A stretch of 64,000 nucleotides of DNA. Source: JAEUPI01 sp046348365 (lineage in GTDB: Bacteria > Pseudomonadota > Gammaproteobacteria > Burkholderiales > Burkholderiaceae_C). The DNA is taken from positions 682,001 through 746,000 of the forward strand of contig JAXMEL010000002.1 of assembly GCA_046348365.1 (NCBI GenBank). The letters are read 5' to 3'. Both the position numbers and the translations under genes were made by a program. How positions within the stretch are numbered: position 1 is the first letter of the stretch; every line of letters starts with the position of its first letter. The notes beneath the pieces are model-generated. The model saw only the letters and a list, made by a program, of their open reading frames with translations, was not told the origin of the DNA and did not search any database. Below are positions 50,093 to 58,507 of this stretch, one piece after another.

Positions 50093-50141
50093 GCGCGCTG
50101 CATCGCGCTGCATCGCGCGCCGCCGAGCCGCCTCGCCGCCG

Positions 50142-50801
50142 TCAGACCCAGGGCTCGGGCAACTGCTCCGCGGCGATCGCGCGCTGCACCGCCGGGCGCT
50201 GCAGCATGCGCTGCAGGTACGGGCCCAGATGCGCGCGGTCGCGCGCCGGGCGCGAGGCGGCGCCGCCGAAGCCGCGCGTCCAGCGGCACAGCACGAAGGC
50301 GAACGCATCGGCGGCGCCGTAGCGCTCGCCGAGCAGCCAGGGGCCGCCGTGCGAGGCCATGTGTGCATCGAGCAGGTCGAGCATGCGGCCGATGTCGCTC
50401 TGTGCCTGCGCGCGCACCTCGGCTGCGCCGGCGGCGTTGCCCGGCGCCACCAGGCGCTCGGGGTAGAAGTAGTGCAGCAGCCGCGCCTGCAGGGTGTTGG
50501 TCATCCACACCAGCCACTTGTAGAACTGCGCACGCTCGGGCGTGCCGACGGGCGGCGCCAGGCCGGCCGCGGCATGGGTGTCGACCAGGTGCAGGCAGAT
50601 CGCCGCGGTTTCGTAGACCACCAACTCGCCGTCGACCAGCACCGGGATCAGGCCGTTCGGGTTGAGCTTCAGGTATTCGGGCGAATGCTGCGCATCGCGC
50701 TCGCGATCCACCAGCGCGAGCTGGAACGGCACGCCCAGCTCGTGCAGCACGATGTGCGGGATCAGGCTCGCGTTGCCCGGGTAGTAGTGCAGGACGACCA
50801 T
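50142..50801 (-). CDS. Glutathione S-transferase family protein
   Basis: The 219-aa protein has a thioredoxin-like N-domain (VVLHYYPGNASLIPHIVLHELGVPF) with the GSH-binding NPNGLIPVLVDGELVVYETAAI (SNAIL/TRAIL-type position is ETAAI), and an all-helical C-domain ending in LGPYLQRMLQRPAVQRAI. The ATG at 50801 (MVVLHYYPG) was chosen over one at 50816. It follows the XdhC gene on the same strand by 20 bp, so it may be co-transcribed. Substrate unknown. Confidence 0.88.
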   Translation of the reverse strand: MVVLHYYPGNASLIPHIVLHELGVPFQLALVDRERDAQHSPEYLKLNPNGLIPVLVDGELVVYETAAICLHLVDTHAAAGLAPPVGTPERAQFYKWLVWMTNTLQARLLHYFYPERLVAPGNAAGAAEVRAQAQSDIGRMLDLLDAHMASHGGPWLLGERYGAADAFAFVLCRWTRGFGGAASRPARDRAHLGPYLQRMLQRPAVQRAIAAEQLPEPWV

Positions 50802-50820
50802 CTGTTCGCGAAACACCCGG

Positions 50821-51825
50821 TCAGGTCACGCAGCCCGCCGCCAAGCCCAGTTGCGCCGTCACCGCCACCGGCTCGGGGATGCGGTAGCCGTAGCGCACCG
50901 CGGTCACCTCGGCCAGGATGCTCACCGCGATCTCCGGCGGCGTGCGCGCGCCGTTCTTCAGGCCCACCGGGCCGTGCAGCCGCGCCAGCTGCGCCTCGGT
51001 GAGGCCGAAGTGCTCGCTGAGGCGCGCCTTGCGCTTGGCCTGGTTGGCGCGCGAGCCGATCGCGCCGACGTAGAACGCGGGGCTGGCGAGCGCCTCCATC
51101 AACGCCAGGTCGTCGAGCTTGGGGTCGTGGGTCAGCGCCACCACCGCGGTGTGGCCGTCGGGGTTCAGCGCCACGAGCAGGTCGTCGGGCATTTCGCGCG
51201 AGAGCCTCACGCCCTCGACGGCGAACTCGGTGGCGTATTCCTCGCGCGGATCGCAGACGATGATCTCGTAGTCGAGCGTGCGCGCCATCTGCGCCAGGTA
51301 CTGCGTCATCTGGCCGGCGCCGATGATCACCATGCGCCAGCGCGGGCCGTGGTGCGTGACGAGCGTGGCCTCGGTCAGCTCCAGCTCGTCGGCATCGCCG
51401 GCCGGCTCGAGCGTGACCTCGCCGCTGGCGATGACGAGCACGCGCCGCACGCGCTCGCCGCGCGCCAGGCGCGCCAGCAGTTCGTCGACGCGCGTGCGCG
51501 GCAGCACCGGCTCGAGCACCAGCTCGATCAGGCCGCCGCAGGGCAGGCCGAAGCGGTGCGCCGCGTCGGCGTCGATGCCGTAGCGCACCACCTGCGGCTT
51601 GCCCGACACGAGCACGCCGCCGCGCGCCTTGTCGATCAGGTCGTCCTCGATGCAGCCGCCCGAGACCGAGCCCACCACGCGGCCGTCGTCGCAGATCGCC
51701 ACCACCGAGCCCGGCGGCCGCGGCGCCGATCCCCACGTGCGGGTGATGGTGGCGAGCACCACCCGGCGGCCGCCGGCCGCCCATTGCGACACCTGCCGCA
51801 GCACCTGCAGATCGACGTTGTCCAT
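50821..51825 (-). CDS. XdhC/CoxI-family molybdenum-hydroxylase maturation factor
   Basis: The 334-aa protein has the XdhC N-terminal domain (ATITRTWGSAPRPPGSVVAICDDGRVVGSVSGGCIEDDLI) and the C-terminal Rossmann domain (MVIIGAGQMTQYLAQMA, AVVALTHDPKLDDLALMEALASPAFYVGAIGS). Members insert the sulfurated molybdenum cofactor into xanthine dehydrogenase or CO dehydrogenase-type enzymes. No molybdenum hydroxylase gene is in the window. It is co-transcribed with the regulator upstream (1 bp apart) and perhaps the GST. Confidence 0.9.
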   Translation of the reverse strand: MDNVDLQVLRQVSQWAAGGRRVVLATITRTWGSAPRPPGSVVAICDDGRVVGSVSGGCIEDDLIDKARGGVLVSGKPQVVRYGIDADAAHRFGLPCGGLIELVLEPVLPRTRVDELLARLARGERVRRVLVIASGEVTLEPAGDADELELTEATLVTHHGPRWRMVIIGAGQMTQYLAQMARTLDYEIIVCDPREEYATEFAVEGVRLSREMPDDLLVALNPDGHTAVVALTHDPKLDDLALMEALASPAFYVGAIGSRANQAKRKARLSEHFGLTEAQLARLHGPVGLKNGARTPPEIAVSILAEVTAVRYGYRIPEPVAVTAQLGLAAGCVT

Positions 51826-51826
51826 G

Positions 51827-52996
51827 TCATCGTCCTTCGTGGGTCGCGCGGCGCGCGGCCTTCGGCGGAACCGCAGCGGCGGTCGATTTGGCGTGGCGGA
51901 AGTTCCACCACGGCAGCGCGCGCGTCAGCGACAGGATCTCGCCGCTGCGCACCGCGGTGTAGCCGGGCAGCTCGTGCAGCGCGTCGGCAAAGCCCGGCGT
52001 CTCCAGCGCGGCGCGCAGCTGCGCCACCGCGGGATGCTCCAGCGCGTCGGCCAGGCTGACGAGGAAGTAGTCTTCCTCGATCAGCGGCACGAAGCCCAGG
52101 CCGAAGGCGCGCGCCGCGGCCTCGATGCCCACGCCGGCATCGGCCAGAGCGCTGGCGATCGCCGCCGCCACGGCCACGTGGCTGTCCTCGACCAGCGCCG
52201 GCGCCGCATCGCCTTGCGGCAGCCGGATGCCGAACTTGGAGAACAGGTGGTCGGTCAGCAGCCGCGTGCCCGAGCCGCTCTGGCGCTGGATGAAGCGCAG
52301 CGTCGTGCCGTCGGCGCGGCGCAGGTCGGTCAGGTCGCGCAGCTTCAGCGGGTTGCCGTGCGCCACCATCAGGCCTTGCATGCGGCGCATGCAGCCGATC
52401 AGCTTGTGGCGGCCGGGCTTGAGCAGCGGCTTCAGGCCGCGCGCGAACACGCGCGGGTCGTCGAGCAGCGGCGGCACGTGGAAACCCGCCACCAGGCAGC
52501 GGCCCTCGTTGAGCGCGCGCAGCGCATCGAGGCTGCCCGCGAACTTCAGCTCGATGTGCAGGTGCTGGCCGGCCAGCGCGCGCTCGCGCAGCAGCGGCAG
52601 CGCCATGTCGTGGCTGGCAAAGAGCGTGAGCACCTGCTGCGTGCCGTCGAGCGCCTCGGCGAGCACGCGCTCGAGCTCGGCGCGCAGCGCCTCGATGTGC
52701 GGCGTCAGCCGCGCCCGGGCGCGCTGCTCGGCCCACACCAGCCGCTCGGCAAACGGCGTCAGCCGCGCCGGCTGGCCCTGCGCCCAGGTGACCAGCGGCT
52801 CGCCCAGCACCTCCTGCCAATGCTTGAGCGAACCCCAGACATGGCGATACGACTGGCCGAGGTGCCTCGCGGCATGCTGGATCGAGCCGTGCTCGCGCAG
52901 CGCCGACAGCAGGTCGAACAGCGGGTTCTGCACCTCGGCGCCTTGCTGGCCGACGTGCTGGAACGTGTACTGCAGATGGATGCCGCGGTTCTTCAT
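51827..52996 (-). CDS. HTH regulator with PBP-like ligand-binding domain (ModE/MoeA-PBP-type)
   Basis: The 389-aa protein has an N-terminal ModE/LysR-like winged helix (LFDLLSALREHGSIQHAARHLGQSYRHVWGSLKHW) and a C-terminal periplasmic-binding-protein-like domain (LTLFASHDMALPLLRERAL; INRQ-like motif FIQRQSGSGTRLL; DSHVAVAAAIASALADAGVG). The same PBP-like domain is fused to the molybdenum-cofactor enzyme MoeA in archaea, which suggests molybdate/tungstate or cofactor sensing. It diverges from the MoxR operon and precedes xdhC. The ligand is inferred only. Confidence 0.78.
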   Translation of the reverse strand: MKNRGIHLQYTFQHVGQQGAEVQNPLFDLLSALREHGSIQHAARHLGQSYRHVWGSLKHWQEVLGEPLVTWAQGQPARLTPFAERLVWAEQRARARLTPHIEALRAELERVLAEALDGTQQVLTLFASHDMALPLLRERALAGQHLHIELKFAGSLDALRALNEGRCLVAGFHVPPLLDDPRVFARGLKPLLKPGRHKLIGCMRRMQGLMVAHGNPLKLRDLTDLRRADGTTLRFIQRQSGSGTRLLTDHLFSKFGIRLPQGDAAPALVEDSHVAVAAAIASALADAGVGIEAAARAFGLGFVPLIEEDYFLVSLADALEHPAVAQLRAALETPGFADALHELPGYTAVRSGEILSLTRALPWWNFRHAKSTAAAVPPKAARRATHEGR

Positions 52997-53147
52997 GGCC
53001 GGTGCCACAGGCCCGAGCCTGCGCGAGCAGCCACGATACCGCAAGCGGCGATTCCGCACCGCGACAGCGTTGTGCCGAAAGGGGACAGCCGCCAACCTTG
53101 ACCTGCGCCGCTTGCCCGGCCGGCACCCGGCCCGGGAGAATGCCGCC

Positions 53148-54545
53148 ATGAGGTTGCCACAGGTCAAACGCTGGACGGCGCTGCTGGCGGCGCTGGAGCA
53201 GGGCCTGCTCGAGCGCGAAACGGCCGCGCGCGTGCTGCTGCTGGCGGCGCTGGCCGGCGAGCATGTGCTGCTGATCGGGCCGCCCGGCACGGCCAAGAGC
53301 GAACTCGCGCGGCGGCTGCACCGCGTGATCGGCAGCGCGGGCTACTTCGAGCGGCTGCTGACGCGCTTCTCGACACCCGAGGAGCTGTTCGGCCCGCTGT
53401 CGCTCAAGGCGCTGGAGGCCGACCGCTACGAGCGGCTGACCGCGGGCTACCTGCCCACCGCCGGCATCGCCTTCCTCGACGAGGTGTTCAAGGCCAACTC
53501 GGCGATCCTCAACGCGCTGCTGACGCTGCTCAACGAGCGCGAGTTCGACAACGGCAGCGGCCGCGCGAAGACGCCGCTGGTCACCGTGGTCGGCGCGAGC
53601 AACGAGCTGCCGGCCGACGAATCGCTGCAGGCGTTCTTCGACCGCTTCCTGCTGCGCGTGCCGGTGGCGCCGGTCGGCGACGCGTCGTTCGCGGCGCTGC
53701 TCGCGCTGGCCGACGATGCGCCGGTGGCCGTTGCGCCGCTGGGCGAGGCCGAGCGCGCAGCCGTGCAAGCCGCGGCCGCCGCAGTCGGCCTCGGCGCCGA
53801 CGCGCTCGACGCCTGCCGGCGCCTGCGCGCCTGGCTCGCCGCACGCGCGCTGCCGATGTCGGACCGCCGCTGGCGGCAGTGGGTGGCGCTGATGCGCGTG
53901 GCCGCGGCCAGCGAGGGCCGCGCCGAGATCGACGCGCTCGACCTGTGGCTGGCGCCGCACGTGGCGGCCGCCGCGCCGCAGGACATGGCCGCGCTGCAAG
54001 ACTGGTTCGCCGCAGAGCTCGTCGGCGCCGTCGCCGACGATGCGCCGTGGCTGACGCGTGCGGTCGAGGCCTTCGAGCAGCAGCTGCAGATCGAGAACTC
54101 GGCGCAGGACGACCCCGACGCGGCCAACGCCGCCGGCAAGCTCGCGCTCGCGCGCTCGATCGGCCAGCCCGGGGGCACCGGCGACGAAGGCGGCATGCTG
54201 CGCATCGTGTCGAGCGCGCTCGAGGCGCAGCTGCGCCGGCGCTACAGCCGCGCCCACATCGACGCCCGCGTGGCCCAGCTCGACGAGGTGATGGCACGAG
54301 TCGACGCCCATCTCGCGCGCGTGCAGGGCCTGCGCGATGCGCTCGCCCGGCGCCTGGCCGGCCGGCTGTGGCTGCCGCCGGCGCTGGCGTCGCGGCTGCT
54401 CGGTGCCCACGACACCACGCTCGCCACGCTGGCCGATCGCCGCGCGCGCCTCGCCGGCGCACGCGAAGGTTTCGCCGCGCTGCCGCTCGACCCGCAACTG
54501 CCCGACGCGGTGCCGCCGCCGGTGGCCGTCGAGGCGCTGGCCTGA
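53148..54545 (+). CDS. MoxR/RavA-family AAA+ ATPase
   Basis: The 465-aa protein has Walker A GPPGTAKSEL (44-53), Walker B GIAFLDEVFKANSAILNALLTLLNEREFDNG and sensor region VVGASNELPADESLQAFFDRFLLRV. After the AAA+ core there is a helical extension, as in RavA. RavA-type ATPases work with a VWA protein encoded next and assist assembly of iron-sulfur or other metal enzymes. The ATG at 53148 lies 151 bp from the divergent regulator gene. The two downstream genes follow by 7 bp and -4 bp. Confidence 0.9.
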   Translation: MRLPQVKRWTALLAALEQGLLERETAARVLLLAALAGEHVLLIGPPGTAKSELARRLHRVIGSAGYFERLLTRFSTPEELFGPLSLKALEADRYERLTAGYLPTAGIAFLDEVFKANSAILNALLTLLNEREFDNGSGRAKTPLVTVVGASNELPADESLQAFFDRFLLRVPVAPVGDASFAALLALADDAPVAVAPLGEAERAAVQAAAAAVGLGADALDACRRLRAWLAARALPMSDRRWRQWVALMRVAAASEGRAEIDALDLWLAPHVAAAAPQDMAALQDWFAAELVGAVADDAPWLTRAVEAFEQQLQIENSAQDDPDAANAAGKLALARSIGQPGGTGDEGGMLRIVSSALEAQLRRRYSRAHIDARVAQLDEVMARVDAHLARVQGLRDALARRLAGRLWLPPALASRLLGAHDTTLATLADRRARLAGAREGFAALPLDPQLPDAVPPPVAVEALA

Positions 54546-54552
54546 AGGCGCG

Positions 54553-56073
54553 ATGACCGCAGCAACCGCGCGCGCCCTCGACGCGCCCTACCACCTGCTC
54601 GAACCGCTGCCGCGCGGCGTGTGGCTGCCCACGCTGATCGCCAGCGCGGGCCGCAGCGAGGCGCGCCTGCGCGATGCCCGCGTATGGCTGCGCTCGCTGC
54701 ACGCCGGCGTGCTGCCGCCGCCCGAAGCCGACTTCGGCGATGCCGACGCCACGCGGCCGCTGCGCGAGGTGGTCGGCGAGCTGGCGCTGCCGGCGCTGGC
54801 GCGCGGCGTCGCCGCGCTCGGCGAGCAGGTGCTGCGCACGCTGCTGTGGCACCTGGACCGCATCGTTGACCACCAGCCGCGCCTGTCGCGCGGCGAGGCC
54901 ATCGCCGCCGTGACGCAGGCGTTTCGCGATGCGTGGACGCTCGAATCGGCCGGCCTCGAAGACAGCCTCGCACTGCTGAAGGACCTGGGCGACCTCGCCC
55001 AGCTGCGCTGGGACGAACTGAGCGGCCACCTGCGCTCGCGGCCGCTGGCCGTGGCGCGGCGCGCTGCCGAGCTGCTGCGGCAGCTGCCCGAGCTGGCCGA
55101 GCTGATCCGCCGCCTCGGCCGCAGCGAGCGCAGCGTCGAGCCGTGGCTCGCGCCGCAGAGCACCGACAGCGACGAGCGCGCGCCGCCGCTGCCGCTGCGC
55201 GCGGTGCACACGCGCCTGCCCGGCGCGCCGGGCGAGATCACCGGCGTGCGCTTCTCGTCGCGCCCCGAGCGCATGCTGGCCAGCGAAGCGGTGATGCTGC
55301 ATCACCCGGTGCTGCGCAAGCTCTGGCGCGCGCGCCATGCCGAGGCGCGGCTGCTGTCGTGGGAGACCGAGGCCGTGCTCGTCGACTGGCGGCCCGACCC
55401 CGATGCGGCGCTGCGGCGGCCGCAGCGCCCGAGCGAGCCGCAGGCGCTGGAGCGCGGGCCGATCATCGTCTGCCTCGACACCTCGGGCTCGATGCGCGGC
55501 GCGCCCGAGCACATCGCCAAGGCCACGGTGATCGCCGCGCTGCGCGCCGCGCACGAGGCCCGACGCGGCTGCAAGCTGATCGCCTTCGGCGGGCCTGACG
55601 AACTGCTCGAACGCGACCTCGGCCGCGGCGCCGACGCTCTGCAGGCGCTGATGGACCTGATGGAACAGGGTTTCGACGGCGGCACCGACATCCAGACGCC
55701 GATCGAGCGCGCGATCGACGTCGTGCACGAGGCGCGCTGGGCCAGCGCCGACCTGCTGATCGTCAGCGATGGCGAGTTCGGCTGCGTGCCGGCCACGCTG
55801 GCGCGCCTGGACGAGGCACGCGCACGCCTGGGTCTGCGCGTGCAAGGCGTGCTGGTGGGCGACCGCGAGACGATGGGCCTGCTCGAGGTGTGCGATGCGA
55901 TCCACTGGGTGCGCGACTGGCGGCGCTTCGCCGATGCAGCCGAACGCGGCGAGGGCCAGGCGCGCCTCGGCGGCTTCTCGCCGGTGCACAGCAAGAGCCT
56001 CACCGCGCTGTACTTCCCGAACGCGTTGTCGGAGCGGGCGGCCCGGCATGGCAGCAAACCGGAGTCGACATGA
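54553..56073 (+). CDS. VWA-domain protein (ViaA/CoxE-like), partner of the MoxR ATPase
   Basis: The 506-aa protein has a long helical N-terminal part and a C-terminal von Willebrand factor A domain with the MIDAS motif DTSGSM (309-314) and SADLLIVSDGEFGC. The region EVVGELALPALARGVAALGEQVLRT and GEITGVRFSSRPERML precede it. It is the usual partner of MoxR/RavA ATPases and would hold the substrate via metal in the MIDAS. The stop overlaps the ATG of the DUF364 gene (ATGA). Confidence 0.88.
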   Translation: MTAATARALDAPYHLLEPLPRGVWLPTLIASAGRSEARLRDARVWLRSLHAGVLPPPEADFGDADATRPLREVVGELALPALARGVAALGEQVLRTLLWHLDRIVDHQPRLSRGEAIAAVTQAFRDAWTLESAGLEDSLALLKDLGDLAQLRWDELSGHLRSRPLAVARRAAELLRQLPELAELIRRLGRSERSVEPWLAPQSTDSDERAPPLPLRAVHTRLPGAPGEITGVRFSSRPERMLASEAVMLHHPVLRKLWRARHAEARLLSWETEAVLVDWRPDPDAALRRPQRPSEPQALERGPIIVCLDTSGSMRGAPEHIAKATVIAALRAAHEARRGCKLIAFGGPDELLERDLGRGADALQALMDLMEQGFDGGTDIQTPIERAIDVVHEARWASADLLIVSDGEFGCVPATLARLDEARARLGLRVQGVLVGDRETMGLLEVCDAIHWVRDWRRFADAAERGEGQARLGGFSPVHSKSLTALYFPNALSERAARHGSKPEST

Positions 56074-56915
56074 CCAGCGTCCGCAACGACATCGTCGCGC
56101 TGCTCGAGCGCATGGCCGGCGCGATGGCGCTGCCGCGCGTGCGCGCGCTGCACCTGCCGCCCAGGCCCACGCCAGGCGACCCGCGCGGCGAGTTCTGCGC
56201 GCTGGAGCTCGACGACGGTTCGCTCGGTCTGAGCTACGTGCTGCTCGGCGACACCTGGGCCGGCATGACGCGCGAGCGCGAGCGGCTCGACCCCGCCGGG
56301 CGCGACGCGCTCGATGTCGCGCGGGCCTACGGCGGCAGCGACGCGCTGGCCAGCACGCTCGGTTTCGCCGCCGTCAACGCACTCACGCGCTGCCTGTTCG
56401 ACCGCGCAGGCTTCGCGCCCGGCGCGAGCGGCGACTCGATCGGCAACCTCGATCCGCAGCCCGGCGAGACGGTGGGCATGATCGGCTACTTCGCGGGGCT
56501 GGCGCCGCGCATCACCGCGCGCGGCGCGAAATTGATCGTGATCGAGCTGCGCGCCGACCTCGCCGGCGAGCACGACGGCGTGCGCGTGACGCTCGACGCG
56601 AGCGAACTCCTGGGCTGCGACAAGGTGCTGTCCACCGGCACACTGCTGCTCAACGACACGCTCGACCACATGCTCGGCTTCGCCAGGCGCGCGACACGCT
56701 TCGCGCTCGTCGGCCCCAGCGTCGGCTGCCCGCCCGACCCGCTGTTCGCGCGCGGCGTCACGTCGATGGGCGGCACCTGGATCACCGACGGCCGCGGTTA
56801 TGTCGACGCGCTCGCGCGCGGCGATTCGACGGCACCGTTCTCGCGCAAGTCGGCGCTGGCGCGCGAGGGCTATCCGGGGTGGGGTCCGCTGCTGGCGCGC
56901 GCCGTGAAGCCGTAG
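56070..56915 (+). CDS. DUF364-family protein (putative heavy-metal chelation domain)
   Basis: The 281-aa protein ends in the DUF364 domain: GETVGMIGYFAGLAPRITARG, CDKVLSTGTLLLNDTLDHMLGFA, GPSVGCPPDPLFARGVTSMGGTWITDGRG. It begins with a short domain (MTSVRNDIVALLERMAGAMALPRVRALHLP). The family has a Rossmann-like fold and has been suggested to bind metal chelates; members are often near molybdenum or metal-uptake genes. Here it is the third gene of the MoxR-VWA operon. The exact function is unknown. Confidence 0.82.
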   Translation: MTSVRNDIVALLERMAGAMALPRVRALHLPPRPTPGDPRGEFCALELDDGSLGLSYVLLGDTWAGMTRERERLDPAGRDALDVARAYGGSDALASTLGFAAVNALTRCLFDRAGFAPGASGDSIGNLDPQPGETVGMIGYFAGLAPRITARGAKLIVIELRADLAGEHDGVRVTLDASELLGCDKVLSTGTLLLNDTLDHMLGFARRATRFALVGPSVGCPPDPLFARGVTSMGGTWITDGRGYVDALARGDSTAPFSRKSALAREGYPGWGPLLARAVKP

Positions 56916-57000
56916 TCATCGGCTTGGGTCGCGCTTTCCACCGTCATCGTCGAAATGGCCGCATACTTCACCGTTCGGCGTTTCGTGGCTGGGGCAGCTC

Positions 57001-57201
57001 ATGGGTGATCTCAAGGCGATCGAGAAGGCGGTGGCTGCGCTGCCGGCGGAACAGCTCGCCGAGTTTCGCCGCTGGTTCGCCGAGTACGACGGTGCCGCCT
57101 GGGATCACCAGATCGAACGCGATGCCGTCAGCGGGAAGTTGGATCACCTTGCGGCCGAAGCATTGGCCGACTACGGCAGCGGCGCTCGCCGCGAGCCTTG
57201 A
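57001..57201 (+). CDS. Small antitoxin-like protein (66 aa)
   Basis: The protein MGDLKAIEKAVAALPAEQLAEFRRWFAEYDGAAWDHQIERD, followed by a short tail, fits the small helical antitoxins that precede RelE/ParE-type toxins. I recognise the pattern 'AIEKAVAALP..ELAEFRRWFAE.D..AWD' as very common beside the gene that follows. It has no DNA-binding domain visible, so regulation may differ from classical antitoxins. Its stop overlaps the TTG start of the toxin. Confidence 0.8.
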   Translation: MGDLKAIEKAVAALPAEQLAEFRRWFAEYDGAAWDHQIERDAVSGKLDHLAAEALADYGSGARREP

Positions 57202-57458
57202 AGCACACAGCCTCCAAGCGGTTCTGGCAGTGCTTCGAGGCACTGTCGCCGGAGATCCAGGCTCTCGCTCGCCGCGCCTACGCGCTGTTGCGCAACGACG
57301 CCTCGCATCCATCGCTTCAATTCAAGTCGGTGGCCAACGGCAAGTTCCACAGTGTCCGGGTTGGCCTCTACCACCGCGCCCTCGGCATTCCCGTCGCCGG
57401 CGGCGTGCACTGGTTCTGGATCGGCACGCACGCGGAGTACGACAGACTCGTCGGCTAG
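57198..57458 (+). CDS. RelE/ParE-superfamily toxin-like protein
   Basis: The 86-aa protein starts with TTG at 57198 inside the TGA of the antitoxin gene (TTGA). Its sequence (FWQCFEALSPEIQALARRAYALLRNDASHPSLQFKSVANG; VRVGLYHRALGIPVAGGVHWFWIGTHAEYDRLVG) is the pattern of RelE/ParE-type toxins with the final 'WIGTHAEYD'. It probably inhibits growth by mRNA cleavage or by gyrase; not decided here. A type II toxin-antitoxin module is likely. Confidence 0.82.
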   Translation: MKHTASKRFWQCFEALSPEIQALARRAYALLRNDASHPSLQFKSVANGKFHSVRVGLYHRALGIPVAGGVHWFWIGTHAEYDRLVG

Positions 57459-57497
57459 GACGAGTGATCGACTCCGGGTGCAAGCGGCAGATACCTG

Positions 57498-58493
57498 TCA
57501 ATCGGCGCGGATCGACTGCGCCTTGATCAGCTGACCCCAGCGCTGCGCGTCGGCCTCGATCAGGCGGCGGAACTCCTCGGGGCTGCTCGATTGCGGCGTC
57601 ATGCCCTGCGTCTCGAACGCGCTGCGGATCTCGGGGGCTTCGAGGATGCTCCTGACTTCGGCGTTGACGCGCGCGATGAATTCCGCCGGCGTGCCCCTGG
57701 GCGCGAGGATGCCGTACCACATGTCCACGTCGAGCTCGCCGAGGCCGAGCGAGCGCAGCGGCGGCACCTGCGGCAGCAGCGGGTGCGGCTTGGCGCTGCT
57801 GATGCCCAGCGCGTTGAGCCGCCCGGAGCGGATGTGGCCCAGCGCCACGTGGATCGGCAGGAACATCACGTCGATCTGGCCGCCGAGCAGGTCGGTGGTC
57901 GCCGGCGCGGTGCCGCGGTAGGGGATGTGCGTGATGAAGGTCTTGGTGTTGAGCTTCAGCAGCTCCATCGCCAGGTGGTGCGGCGTGCCGTTGCCCGGTG
58001 ACCCGTAGTTGAGCTTGCCCGGCCGCGCGCGCGCCGCGGCAACGAACTCGGCGGCGGTCGTGAAGCCGGTGTCCTTGCCGGCCACCAGCACCAGCTGGCC
58101 CCAGCTCGTCAGCGACACCGGCGCCAGATCCTTCACCGGGTCGAACGGCAGGTTCGGGTACAGCGCGCGGTTCATCACCAGCGTGTTGACCGACACCAGC
58201 AGCGTCGCGCCGTCGGGCGCGGCGCGCACCACCGCTTCGGTGCCGAGGTTGCCCGAGGCGCCGGGCTTGTTGTCGACCATCACCGGGCGGCCCAGCCGTT
58301 CGGCCAGCCGCGGCCCGACGCTGCGCGCGATGAGGTCGATGCCGGTGCCCGGCGTGAACGGCACGACGAGCTTCAGCGGCGCTGCCGCGGCCGTCTGCGC
58401 GCGGCCGGCGCCGGCCATCGCGCCGACGGCCAGGCCCGCCAGCGCGCGCACGCAGCGGCGACGGCCGGCGTGGACGGTGCAGTCGCGACTCAC
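57498..58493 (-). CDS. Bug/TctC-family periplasmic solute receptor (second copy)
   Basis: The 331-aa precursor starts with GTG at 58493 and has an Arg-rich, Tat-like signal peptide (GRRRCVRALAGLAVGAMAGAG, then AQTAAA). The Bug signature is LKLVVPFTPGTGIDLIARSVGPRLAERLGRPVMVDNKPG. It follows the amidohydrolase gene by 14 bp. No membrane subunits are near. It is unlike the receptor at 13385-14362 in sequence and probably recognises the amidohydrolase substrate. Confidence 0.87.
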   Translation of the reverse strand: MSRDCTVHAGRRRCVRALAGLAVGAMAGAGRAQTAAAAPLKLVVPFTPGTGIDLIARSVGPRLAERLGRPVMVDNKPGASGNLGTEAVVRAAPDGATLLVSVNTLVMNRALYPNLPFDPVKDLAPVSLTSWGQLVLVAGKDTGFTTAAEFVAAARARPGKLNYGSPGNGTPHHLAMELLKLNTKTFITHIPYRGTAPATTDLLGGQIDVMFLPIHVALGHIRSGRLNALGISSAKPHPLLPQVPPLRSLGLGELDVDMWYGILAPRGTPAEFIARVNAEVRSILEAPEIRSAFETQGMTPQSSSPEEFRRLIEADAQRWGQLIKAQSIRAD

Positions 58494-58507
58494 GAGCTTG
58501 CTCCGCC

